A DNA stretch of 8,186 nt from Leptospira_B sp964571605 (GCA_964571605.1 CAZNCS010000188.1:1-8186), one strand, 5' to 3'. Positions 1 through 6,723 are shown, counted from the first letter of the stretch. The notes: generated from the sequence alone by a model not told the origin. Made by a program: numbers and translations.

Positions 1-149
1 CAGTGAAGAAGAAAGCGGTTAAAAAACCGGATCCTAAACCGGCGGTTCGTCTAGCAACGCCAGTTCCTACTCCCGGGCCTACACCTGCACCAAGCCTTTT
101 CCCTACTGGAGGAAATGGCGGTTCGAGTGATGGAGGAAGCAACATTTAG
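1..149 (+). CDS. C-terminal tail of an unidentified protein (5' end outside window)
   Basis: An open frame enters from the left edge (first full codon at position 3) and ends at TAG 147-149. The visible 48 residues start with a Lys-rich stretch (VKKKAVKKPDPKP). They continue with Pro/Thr repeats (TPVPTPGPTPAPS) and finish with a flexible Gly/Ser tail (GGNGGSSDGGSNI). This is a low-complexity, disordered C-terminus with no catalytic motif in view. Tails of this kind occur on envelope proteins, including some bifunctional penicillin-binding proteins, but that is only a guess and no function is assigned. The next gene starts within a few bases of this stop, so the two may be co-transcribed. Confidence 0.6.
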   Translation, partial: VKKKAVKKPDPKPAVRLATPVPTPGPTPAPSLFPTGGNGGSSDGGSNI

Positions 150-150
150 T

Positions 151-1329
151 TTGCTTTCCCCTCGGAAAAAACTGATCCCGCTCCCTTTGGGGAGCGGGAT
201 ATTCGCATTAATCCTCTCAATTCTATTCATTTCCCCTTTCCAATCCCGTTTTTCGGAAACTTCTCTCCCAATATATGCAAAGGTTCTTTGTTTAAACTCT
301 CCGGAAGGTTGCGAATGCATACTCTCCGGCCAGATTCGCGTCGCAAAAATATTTCATGGGCAAGCAGTTGTTTTGGAGGATACGGATCCTTCTGCAGAGC
401 AATGGAAGGTTCGTAGCAGCAATGGCAGCTGTTTGTATCCTAAGAAAAATTTGAAAGCACTGGGCTACCAGCATGGATTTCGCCCTATGGAAAGTAAGAA
501 GGACCATTCTCCTCGGCCATTGCATATGTTACTCGCTTCGGAGGATCTGCAAAGAATAGAAAATGCAGAGAGTCGCAGTTTAGGGGAATTTTATCCCACA
601 TATTATCATCTGGCATTGGAAGAGGCCTTTCCTGGGACGGAAGTATCCGCATTTTCTCCGGGAGGTAAGGAAATTGGAAGAGCGTCTTCGCCTTTTTTGG
701 AACAGGTTCGTTGGGAAGGTAGCGGAATCGCGAAGGATGGAAAGAAATACCATTTTGCCGGAGAAGGTCGTTACGAATTGTATGATTTGGAATGGGGTTG
801 GGGAGCAGGATACGGATACCAAGTTTTTCCCTACCGCACCTTGGCCGTCGGATTCAAAGATCTCTGTGAGAAATTGGGCTCTAAAATTTCCGGCTGCAAT
901 AAATCCAAAGTAATCGGAGCACTTGCTTTTCTGAGAAGAATCAGGGATAAAAAAATCCGAATGCAAGACGGCAAAACCCATGATGGATTTTTCTGTTTGA
1001 ACGATACCGGCTCTCCGTTATATATCCGAGACGATCGTATGGATATTTTTGTAGGAGTCCATGGAGGTGGAAGTCCTTACCAACCGCCTGAATTATCCAG
1101 AAATCTATTTATCGACGCGGGAATTCTTCCCTTGGTTCCTTCCGACTGGAAATTATACTCTTCTGAAAAAGAAAGATTCTGGTGTCCCAAAGACAAACTT
1201 CCTCGCAATCCTCATTCTCCCCAAGAAGGGGAATGCAAATTGGATTACCATGCGGTCGCTCCGAGCAAAGGTATGGAGCTTCAGGTATTTTTTCGAAACG
1301 ACGGCAGTTTGATTCGTTGTAAGAAATAG
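151..1329 (+). CDS. Exported 3D-domain (MltA C-terminal-like) protein
   Basis: The product carries a 3D (three-aspartate) domain, the double-psi beta-barrel fold found at the C-terminus of MltA lytic transglycosylases and in Gram-positive YocH/Rpf-like proteins. Numbered from the longer ATG at 115, the domain runs from about 200 to 320. It contains WEGSG (200-204), a GWGAGYGYQVFPYRTLAVGF stretch (228-247), the DTG signature in LNDTGS (295-300) and RMDIFVG (308-314). There is no MltA catalytic barrel, so lytic activity is not shown; a cell-wall or periplasmic role is inferred. The N-terminus has RKK followed by a hydrophobic run ending near FISPF, a plausible signal peptide. Ten cysteines suit an exported, disulfide-bonded protein. 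The start is uncertain. ATG 115 and ATG 130 lie inside the upstream gene with badly spaced Shine-Dalgarno sequences. I prefer TTG 151, which has GGAGGAAG at 132-139 and gives a normal signal peptide. The first 300 bases after the domain have no recognised homology. Confidence 0.75.
   Translation: MLSPRKKLIPLPLGSGIFALILSILFISPFQSRFSETSLPIYAKVLCLNSPEGCECILSGQIRVAKIFHGQAVVLEDTDPSAEQWKVRSSNGSCLYPKKNLKALGYQHGFRPMESKKDHSPRPLHMLLASEDLQRIENAESRSLGEFYPTYYHLALEEAFPGTEVSAFSPGGKEIGRASSPFLEQVRWEGSGIAKDGKKYHFAGEGRYELYDLEWGWGAGYGYQVFPYRTLAVGFKDLCEKLGSKISGCNKSKVIGALAFLRRIRDKKIRMQDGKTHDGFFCLNDTGSPLYIRDDRMDIFVGVHGGGSPYQPPELSRNLFIDAGILPLVPSDWKLYSSEKERFWCPKDKLPRNPHSPQEGECKLDYHAVAPSKGMELQVFFRNDGSLIRCKK
175..200. 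terminator. Strong GC-rich hairpin, terminator-like
   Basis: Positions 175-185 and 190-200 form a perfect 11-bp stem (ATCCCGCTCCC / GGGAGCGGGAT) around a TTTG loop. It lies 26 bases after the stop of the upstream gene. The best U-tract is in the minus direction (six A's at 166-171 on the plus strand); the plus side continues ATTCGCATT, with only weak T content. It may still slow or stop plus-strand transcription. It sits inside the signal-peptide coding region of the 3D-domain gene, so an ordinary intergenic terminator is not a full explanation. Confidence 0.5.
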
Positions 1330-1339
1330 TTCTATTTAT

Positions 1340-1367
1340 TTGACAAATCCTTTATTTGTATTATACT
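1340..1367 (+). promoter_or_regulatory. Sigma70-like promoter of the toxin-antitoxin operon
   Basis: A perfect -35 box TTGACA (1340-1345) is followed after 16 bp by TATACT (1362-1367), 5 of 6 matches to the -10 consensus. Transcription would begin near 1374, leaving a leader of only about 13 bases with AGGTG (1375-1379) as ribosome binding site, 7 bases before the antitoxin ATG. This is the clearest promoter in the window. It indicates that the module is transcribed independently of the 3D-domain gene, whose stop is only 10 bp upstream. Confidence 0.75.
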
Positions 1368-1375
1368 GTAATACA
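1357..1375. promoter_or_regulatory. Inverted-repeat operator over the -10 box (autoregulation site)
   Basis: TGTATTA-TACTG-TAATACA is a perfect 7-bp inverted repeat with a 5-bp spacer, and it completely covers the -10 box. Ribbon-helix-helix antitoxins bind short palindromes of this kind in their own promoters, usually more tightly together with the toxin. The site is seen directly; binding by the adjacent antitoxin is inferred from its position and family. Confidence 0.65.
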
Positions 1376-1386
1376 GGTGTGAAAAA

Positions 1387-1605
1387 ATGAGAAGAGTTGT
1401 CTCGATTAGCTTAGATGAAACGCTCGATTCACTTTTAATTAAAAATGCTAAGAAGCAGAAATTAACTAAAAGTGAAGTTATAAAACGCGCGCTGACTCAA
1501 TACCTGTATTTAAATGATGCTAAGCAGATTCGTAAAAGTTTAAAAAAATATGCTGAGAATGCAGGATATTTATCTGAAGAGGATATTTATAAAGATATCT
1601 CGTGA
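1387..1605 (+). CDS. Ribbon-helix-helix (CopG/VapB-like) antitoxin
   Basis: This 72-residue protein is the antitoxin and autorepressor of a type II toxin-antitoxin pair. Residues 1-40 fit the ribbon-helix-helix fold: a short beta strand (RRVVSISLDETL) that would enter the DNA major groove, helix 1 (LDSLLIKNAKKQKL), a turn with T27-K-S, and helix 2 (KSEVIKRALTQYLYL). The remaining charged tail, about 45-72 and ending ENAGYLSEEDIYKDIS, is typical of the segment that wraps the toxin and blocks its active site. ATG 1387 has AGGTG at a 7-base distance. The stop overlaps the toxin start by four bases (GTGA), so translation is coupled. Local G+C is about 32% by hand count (195 of 600 bases, 1381-1980), against about 47% in three 60-base rows counted in the preceding gene. 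This fits horizontal acquisition. Confidence 0.88.
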   Translation: MRRVVSISLDETLDSLLIKNAKKQKLTKSEVIKRALTQYLYLNDAKQIRKSLKKYAENAGYLSEEDIYKDIS

Positions 1606-2000
1606 AGATAGTTTTAGATACGAATGTTTTACTTTCTAATTATCTATTTCAAGGTTATACCGCCGAAGTGTTCGATCATATTTGGATGAATCATGAAATA
1701 ATTCTTTCCGACTGGATCATCTCAGAGTTTAGCGAGAAATGCGTTAAAAAATTTAAAATTCCTAGTTCGACCGTTACTGAAATTCTTAACCATTTGCGCC
1801 AAGGTGTTCAAATAATTAATCCCGACGGAAAACTTCCTACGCTATGTACTGATGTGGATGACAATAATATTTTACATGTTGCTCAATATTCCCAATCTCA
1901 AATAATAATAACCGGCGATAATGATTTGCTGAAGTTGATTCGATTTGAAGATACAGAGATTATTTCGCCAAGAGAATATAAACTTAGATATTTGCTTTAA
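1602..2000 (+). CDS. PIN-domain toxin, putative RNase of a type II TA system
   Basis: This 132-residue protein spans one PIN domain and resembles the COG1569-type 'putative toxin-antitoxin system toxin component, PIN family'. The acidic residues expected to hold Mg2+ or Mn2+ are present: D6 in VLDTNVLLS, E42 in ISEFSEK, the D84/D86/D87 cluster in DVDDNNILHVA, and D106/D108 in ITGDNDLL. Nothing suggests inactivation. PIN toxins cleave RNA; VapC relatives cut initiator tRNA or 23S rRNA, but the target here cannot be read from sequence. The start is GTG 1602 inside the antitoxin stop (GTGA overlap), a standard coupled arrangement that keeps the antitoxin in excess. No longer start is possible without deeper overlap. 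The AT-rich composition matches the antitoxin. Confidence 0.9.
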   Translation: MKIVLDTNVLLSNYLFQGYTAEVFDHIWMNHEIILSDWIISEFSEKCVKKFKIPSSTVTEILNHLRQGVQIINPDGKLPTLCTDVDDNNILHVAQYSQSQIIITGDNDLLKLIRFEDTEIISPREYKLRYLL

Positions 2001-2002
2001 AA

Positions 2003-2542
2003 ATGGCTACTATCCTCACTCATCCAGTAATTCCATTTTCTTTATTCCTAATCTTCGGTAAAAAAAGAATTCCGATCCTACTTGCGGTTCTGGGAATTTT
2101 CTTTTCGATCCTTCCCGATTTCGACGTGATCGCTTTTAAATTCGGAATTCCTTATGAAAGTGATTGGGGCCATCGTGGATTTACACATTCCATTCTTTTC
2201 GGAGTTATTGCGGCCGCGCTTGCGGTTTTTGCGAAGAAGGTTCTGAAAGCCTCTCCGTATTCTATATTTTTGTTCTTATTCGTTTCGATCCTCTCCCACG
2301 GAATTTTGGACGCAATGACTACAGGAGGTTTAGGAGTTGGATTTTTTATTCCCTGGCACGGAGAGAGATTTTTTTTCGAGTTTCGCCCGATTCGAGTTTC
2401 TCCGATCGGAGTCAAAAATTTTCTCACAGAAAGAGGATGGGTCGTTCTAAGATCCGAATTATTCTATGTTTGGTTGCCTGCGATAATTTTATGCGGGATC
2501 GGCTTTGTTATACGCAAAATAATAGATCGAAAGCGTAAATAA
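2003..2542 (+). CDS. YdjM/DUF457-family membrane-bound metal-dependent hydrolase
   Basis: This 179-residue integral membrane protein matches the YdjM-like family (PF04307, 'LexA-binding, inner membrane-associated putative hydrolase'). The expected metal-site motifs appear in order: THP with H7, LPDFD with D39 and D41, GHRGFTHS with H57 and H62, and SHGILDAMTTGG with H99 and D103. Later come FFIPWHGERFFFEFRPI (114-130) and a C-terminal hydrophobic segment (about 153-171) followed by basic residues. Hydrophobic segments lie near 10-37, 64-79 and 88-100. The family's substrate is not established; phospholipid or other amphipathic substrates have been suggested because of the membrane-embedded histidines. 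ATG 2003 is two bases after the toxin stop and has no visible Shine-Dalgarno sequence, so it probably depends on translation coupling with the toxin. Its base composition is closer to the chromosome average than the TA pair. Confidence 0.82.
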   Translation: MATILTHPVIPFSLFLIFGKKRIPILLAVLGIFFSILPDFDVIAFKFGIPYESDWGHRGFTHSILFGVIAAALAVFAKKVLKASPYSIFLFLFVSILSHGILDAMTTGGLGVGFFIPWHGERFFFEFRPIRVSPIGVKNFLTERGWVVLRSELFYVWLPAIILCGIGFVIRKIIDRKRK

Positions 2543-2586
2543 AGTAATAATGATCGAGTATCATTCGTAAACTTGTGCTTCGGCAT

Positions 2587-2620
2587 AAAAAACTCCGGAT
2601 GGGAATCCCAAACCGGAGTT
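2587..2620 (-). terminator. Rho-independent terminator of the M48 peptidase gene
   Basis: AACTCCGG (2591-2598) pairs with CCGGAGTT (2613-2620). Inside it a second stem, TGGG/CCCA (2600-2603/2607-2610), closes a 3-base loop. Six A's at 2587-2592 give a U-tract on the minus strand directly after the stem, so it terminates the minus-strand gene ending at 2653. Read on the plus strand, the stem is followed by AGCAAATTATTTT, which may weakly terminate the converging YdjM-family gene as well. Confidence 0.8.
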
Positions 2621-2652
2621 AGCAAATTATTTTAGATAGAATATATTACATT

Positions 2653-4662
2653 CTACTGAATTACTAAAAATTCTATATTTCCTTTCTTATTATATTTCAC
2701 AAAAGCTTTTCCTTTTTCGTAATAATCGTGAAAGTCGCCTTGTTTTCTGAACTTGGAACCCAGTAATTTTTCTGCGGCCGTTTTGGGAGCTCCAACAGTG
2801 ACACCTTGACCGAGCCCAGGGCTAGAATTTCCGGCGATATTTACTTGTACAACCGTTCCCATATCTAGAATAAAAGCTGTATCCTTATTATCGTATTCGA
2901 AAAATTCCAACCCACTTTTTTTATCCGTTTTGATTCGGCTAGGTTTTCCCCAGTTTTTTAGCAGATCTTCCAATTTATCTCCAGGACCGATTCCTCCAAT
3001 TTTGAAAGAAGCAACGGCGGGTTGTTGATTCAACGGAGCCAAATCAATCGTTTGTATTTTCGCCAGAACTTTGGCCCAACCGGAAGTGGAGTCATAATTG
3101 GTTAGATAATAACTCGCCAAATTTTTGGACTTAGGATCTACGGAGGAATAAGATTCCAAAAGAGCGATATTCAAAATCGGAGTAAAGTTTTCATAAATAT
3201 AATCCGGATCGACTTGCTGTTTTTGAGCCGTTGAGGTTCCGATCGTTTTTAAATACTGCGCTATTTGTGGATTGTTTCCGCTCTGTGACGCGAGGTTTCT
3301 GATTTTTTGATCGATGGAAAGGGCCAATCGATTGAAAAGTTCTTTGGCCTCTTCTTTTCTATCGGTCCAGTAAAGCACAACTCCTAAATTATTGGCTAAA
3401 GGAACAGTTCCTTCCGCTTGGAAAGCTTTTGTTGCGATACTGACTGCAACATCCAAATCTTTTTCTTCGGCGGAGTAAGATAATAAAACCGCGTAATTAG
3501 AAAGAAAGTACGGGTCGTCCGTTTTTACGATCACATCCCTATAAGATTGTATTGCCCTATTGTATGCGGCTTCATTTCCAGGAACAATTCGCATAACGGC
3601 TCGTTTACTTTTGTCAGCGGGAAAAACCATCGTATCTCGAAACGACGGCATGTCCAATACCGGTTTCAATTTGAGTTCTTCGTTGGAAGCGGTTGCCATC
3701 CAGATCTTATGCATACAAACCGCTAGACCTTTGCTCAAATACGTGTTCTCTGGAAATTTTTTAAGTCCGTCTTCCAAATTGGATTTGGCCTGGTCCAAAT
3801 TTTTCCCCAATTGGATATCGTCGAAAGTTTTTTCCATCTTAGCGAGGAAAGAATACAACTCTTGTTTATCCGTTTTTAAACGAGACAATCTTTCGTTGGG
3901 AGAAGGGTGGCTGGAAAAATACGTGGAACCTATAAGTTCAGGTCTTGTTTTATCCGCTTTAGATGCCGCTAAAGATTCCTTATAGGATTGTTCCACTTCG
4001 TTTAAAGTTAGAAGAGTGATCAGCATAAAATCACCGCCGTATCCGGCTTTATCCAAAAGAAATAATCCGGTTTGGTCTGCATCCAATTCTTGTTCCTGAG
4101 AGAACTTGCTGTTTTCCAAAAACGCTTTTCCGGAGGATTCGTCTTTTAGGGAATAATATTTTTTTACACTGTTAAAAACATGCTTATTGTAAAAATGCGC
4201 AAGTTCATGGGATAAAACTCCGGCGATGTATCTTTCCCGATAAAAATCCATTTTCCCGGCAGCGTCGGATTCTTTTTGAGAAATGATTTGATCTAGAGAA
4301 TCCAAAGCTCCCGAGTGAATACAAAATTGCCCTCCGGCCATCGCGAATGCATTAAACGATTCGTCCTTTACGATTTTATAAATTACCGGAAATGGTGGGT
4401 TGCCCGAATTTTTGGAAAGTTTTCCGAACGCTTTATCAATCGGTTTTTTCCAACCTTTATGATCGGGAAGTACAGTTTTCGTTTTGATCAGATTGGCAAA
4501 TTGGACGTTACTTTGTCTGACAAGTTGTGCATACAATTCTGGATCGAATTCGCCGGGTTTGTTTTGCGCGAAAATCGGTGCGGTTATCGAAAAAGCGACC
4601 ATAGCCGCCGATATCGTTAGAACAAGGGAGTTATTTTTTGTTAAGATTTTGCGGTCCGCCAT
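2653..4662 (-). CDS. Exported M48-family zinc metallopeptidase, BepA-like with extra C-terminal domain
   Basis: This 669-residue protein belongs to the M48 family. The zinc site is HELAH (152-156), with the third ligand probably E192 in QELDADQTG and the supporting HPSPNERL motif at 252-259. An N-terminal basic segment and hydrophobic run ending IFAQN (about 11-34) form a signal peptide with likely cleavage near residue 32. Residues from about 280 to 450 look like degenerate TPR helices (for example YFLSNYAVLLSYSAEEKDLD and LANNLGVVLYWTDRKEEAKE). This resembles BepA/YfgC, the periplasmic protease-chaperone that supports LptD and outer-membrane protein assembly. BepA is under 500 residues; the extra length is a C-terminal region (about 555-669) with two similar beta-rich units. 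A role in outer-membrane quality control is inferred. ATG 4662 has a good GGAGG (4675-4671) 8 bases upstream. The gene stands alone, 153 bp after ctaB, and ends at its own terminator. Confidence 0.9.
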   Translation of the reverse strand: MADRKILTKNNSLVLTISAAMVAFSITAPIFAQNKPGEFDPELYAQLVRQSNVQFANLIKTKTVLPDHKGWKKPIDKAFGKLSKNSGNPPFPVIYKIVKDESFNAFAMAGGQFCIHSGALDSLDQIISQKESDAAGKMDFYRERYIAGVLSHELAHFYNKHVFNSVKKYYSLKDESSGKAFLENSKFSQEQELDADQTGLFLLDKAGYGGDFMLITLLTLNEVEQSYKESLAASKADKTRPELIGSTYFSSHPSPNERLSRLKTDKQELYSFLAKMEKTFDDIQLGKNLDQAKSNLEDGLKKFPENTYLSKGLAVCMHKIWMATASNEELKLKPVLDMPSFRDTMVFPADKSKRAVMRIVPGNEAAYNRAIQSYRDVIVKTDDPYFLSNYAVLLSYSAEEKDLDVAVSIATKAFQAEGTVPLANNLGVVLYWTDRKEEAKELFNRLALSIDQKIRNLASQSGNNPQIAQYLKTIGTSTAQKQQVDPDYIYENFTPILNIALLESYSSVDPKSKNLASYYLTNYDSTSGWAKVLAKIQTIDLAPLNQQPAVASFKIGGIGPGDKLEDLLKNWGKPSRIKTDKKSGLEFFEYDNKDTAFILDMGTVVQVNIAGNSSPGLGQGVTVGAPKTAAEKLLGSKFRKQGDFHDYYEKGKAFVKYNKKGNIEFLVIQ

Positions 4663-4684
4663 AGGGAAAACCTCCGGGTTGAGA

Positions 4685-4712
4685 AAAGTAATCGCTCGGG
4701 GCCAACTGTCAA
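4685..4712 (-). promoter_or_regulatory. Candidate promoter of the M48 peptidase gene
   Basis: On the minus strand a perfect TTGACA (4712-4707) is followed after 16 bp by TACTTT (4690-4685), only 3 of 6 matches to the -10 consensus. Transcription would start near 4678, just ahead of the GGAGG ribosome site. The 153-bp gap from ctaB supports a separate promoter, but the poor -10 box keeps confidence low. Confidence 0.4.
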
Positions 4713-4815
4713 CTATGAAAGACGGAAATATGAGACCGTTTCCCCTCTTTTAGCATATCATTTATATCCCGACAGGAATTCGATTCGGACAGGCTTTTGG
4801 GAAAGATAACGCCGG

Positions 4816-5682
4816 TTAGGATATGGCGTGGTCTACTAGAATAAAAATATTGACTAAGAAAAGATGTAGGATGCTGAAAAAGAAAAATCCCCGAGCGAAT
4901 TTTGGCTCCGGATTTACGAACAACTTTACGGAAAGATAAAGTATAGAAATGCTCAGTATTACCGACGAGATCATGTATAGTAAACCCATCGAAGGTTCCG
5001 CCCAATAGAAGGCCAGAACGGATCCTACGTATAGAATCGTATAGAACAGAATAGAACGTCCGGTTTCTTTTACGCCCTTTACCACTGGAAGCATCGGGAA
5101 ATTTGCGTCTTTGTAATCTTCTTTTAGAAAAATCGCCAAAGCCCAAAAATGAGCCGGAGTCCAGAGGAAGATCATTAAAAATAAAATCCAGGCCGGTAGC
5201 GGAAGAGAATTACAAACGGCAGCGTATCCGATCAAAGGTCCGACACAACCCGCAACTCCTCCGATCACTATGTTTTGATGGGTTCTGGGTTTTAATAGAA
5301 TAGTATAAAGAAAAACGTAAGCGAGCAATGCCGCAAAAGCGCAGAAAGCGGTAAGTAAATTTGCGAAATAATATAAAATCCAAAATGCGATCAATGTCAT
5401 CGCAAATCCTACGACTAAAGCCCGTCTTGAACTAATTCTTCCTGCTGGAATCGGTCGGTTCGCAGTACGTTTCATTTTCGCATCTCTATCTTTTTCCAAA
5501 ACCTGGTTAAAGATAAAGGAGGCGGAGGACATTAGGAATGTCCCGAACAAAGTCATAAACAATAGAAGAACAGGGGGAGAAACCGACGATCCCAGATACA
5601 TTCCGGGAATGGCGGTCGCTAATACCAAGGAACTTACCCTTGGTTTGATCATTTGATTCCAATCTGAAAGAAAATCTCTCAT
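4816..5682 (-). CDS. ctaB: Protoheme IX farnesyltransferase (heme O synthase)
   Basis: CtaB adds a farnesyl group to heme B to make heme O, the precursor of heme A in aa3 oxidases. The 288 residues are a normal family length, with about eight or nine membrane spans of the UbiA prenyltransferase superfamily. The first Asp-rich substrate site is N59-Q...EKDRDAKMKRTANRPIPAG (63-81), where D65/D67, R72-T73 and N75-R76-P77 match the heme O synthase pattern. The second cytoplasmic loop carries YTILLKPRTHQNIVIGG (126-142), and the third has WTPAHFWALAI (174-184) with H178 followed by KEDYKDANFPMLP (187-199). Its ATG directly abuts the ctaA stop with no gap, and an AAGGAAG ribosome site lies in the ctaA 3' end (5694-5688), so the two are co-translated. 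No convincing terminator follows it. Confidence 0.96.
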   Translation of the reverse strand: MRDFLSDWNQMIKPRVSSLVLATAIPGMYLGSSVSPPVLLLFMTLFGTFLMSSASFIFNQVLEKDRDAKMKRTANRPIPAGRISSRRALVVGFAMTLIAFWILYYFANLLTAFCAFAALLAYVFLYTILLKPRTHQNIVIGGVAGCVGPLIGYAAVCNSLPLPAWILFLMIFLWTPAHFWALAIFLKEDYKDANFPMLPVVKGVKETGRSILFYTILYVGSVLAFYWAEPSMGLLYMISSVILSISILYLSVKLFVNPEPKFARGFFFFSILHLFLVNIFILVDHAIS

Positions 5683-6621
5683 TTACGCTTCCTTCTCTTT
5701 TGTGAGTTCAGAAGCTCTTTGCACCCACACTGCATACACGGACAAGAATAATAGAACTGCGACACCCGTATGGGCGGCTGTGATTAATTTAGGAAGTTTT
5801 AAATAAACGTTAAATACACCCAAAAAGATCTGCAAAAGAAGAAGAACAATCGCTACACGAATGACTTTTTTGTTTTCCACAGAAAAACCTTTAAATATTC
5901 CATAAAGATTTATAACTAAAAGATAAAACGCAACGAGATATGCTCCGAGTCGATGTTGTACTTGGATTTGAATTTTAGGTTCCGGAACACTCGGAATCCA
6001 ATCTCCGTTACAAGTAGGGAATTCCAAACAGGCCAGACCTGCATAATTGGAACTCACCCTTCCTCCCAAAATGATTTGAAAGAATACGAGCAATACCGCG
6101 ATCAGTAACGGAATTTGTGATCTTTGTAAAAGCGCCTTTTGAGAAAGAAAAACATTCGAGTTTCCGAATTTCTGCAAATGTGTAGCCTTAAGTGTTGCAG
6201 TGACGATACAAAGTAAAAATAAAATCGCATTCAAAAGATGTAAATTTACTGTAGCCGCATCCAAAGACCAAAGAACCGTAAACGCTCCTAGCGCAGCTTG
6301 TGAAATAATAAGTAAAATACCTACGAGAAAATAGCCCAGAAACGGTTTACGTAATTCCGAAACAATCGCTGTCCATAGAGTTCCACCGATTAAGATGAAA
6401 CCCAAAAACATAGAGTAGAACCTATGACCGACTTCCATAAAAATTTTAAAATCGAAATCAGGAAAAACTTTTCCGAAACAAAAAGGCCAATCCGGACAGG
6501 CAAGGCCTGAATCGGTAGCTCTTACAAGAGGGCCATATAGCAGATTGAGAAAAATCAAAACCGAATATACGATTAGGAAAAAGACGAACTTACGAAAATG
6601 AAGATAGTTCGATGCGGTCAT
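5683..6621 (-). CDS. ctaA: Heme A synthase (COX15/CtaA family)
   Basis: CtaA oxidises the C8 methyl group of heme O to a formyl group, giving heme A for subunit I of aa3 oxidase. The 312-residue protein shows the family's two-fold repeat of four-helix units. The first half has a loop with GPLVRATDSGLACPDWPFC (30-48, cysteine pair C42/C48), EVGHRFYS with H66, and NLHLLNA with H128. The second half has GGRVSSNYAGLACLEFPTC (186-204, pair C198/C204), VQHRLGAY with H223, and TAAHTGV with H284. These four histidines are the expected axial heme ligands and all are present. ATG 6621 has no clear Shine-Dalgarno sequence; the upstream bases are AT-rich. ctaA is first in the ctaA-ctaB transcript and faces the oxidase operon across a shared control region. 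Confidence 0.96.
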   Translation of the reverse strand: MTASNYLHFRKFVFFLIVYSVLIFLNLLYGPLVRATDSGLACPDWPFCFGKVFPDFDFKIFMEVGHRFYSMFLGFILIGGTLWTAIVSELRKPFLGYFLVGILLIISQAALGAFTVLWSLDAATVNLHLLNAILFLLCIVTATLKATHLQKFGNSNVFLSQKALLQRSQIPLLIAVLLVFFQIILGGRVSSNYAGLACLEFPTCNGDWIPSVPEPKIQIQVQHRLGAYLVAFYLLVINLYGIFKGFSVENKKVIRVAIVLLLLQIFLGVFNVYLKLPKLITAAHTGVAVLLFLSVYAVWVQRASELTKEKEA

Positions 6622-6723
6622 TCTAAATTTTTTCGGAAAACCCGAGTCTCGATTACCATACTTGAGCGGGAGGGATTTGGGGCAAGAGATTTGGTAAGAG
6701 AGAGTAGAAAGAGGAATTTTATC

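Noticed and set aside
580..981. 133-residue minus-strand frame opposite the 3D-domain gene
   Set aside because: It lies fully inside a gene with clear domain motifs, has no motif of its own and no ribosome site or neighbours that suggest expression.
3560..3985. 141-residue plus-strand frame opposite the M48 peptidase
   Set aside because: Antisense shadow of a strongly supported gene; the composition follows the complementary codons and no domain is visible.
4722..4739. Possible hairpin ACGG/CCGT as a ctaB terminator
   Set aside because: Only 4 bp of stem with a 10-base loop and no proper U-tract in the minus direction.
4709..5146. 145-residue minus-strand frame overlapping the end of ctaB
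   Set aside because: Out-of-frame shadow of ctaB; very basic, with no recognisable fold, and ctaB itself is intact to its normal end.
5683..6621. Internal similarity of the two halves of ctaA as a novel fusion
   Set aside because: The two-fold repeat with a cysteine pair and two heme-ligand histidines in each half is the normal architecture of CtaA.
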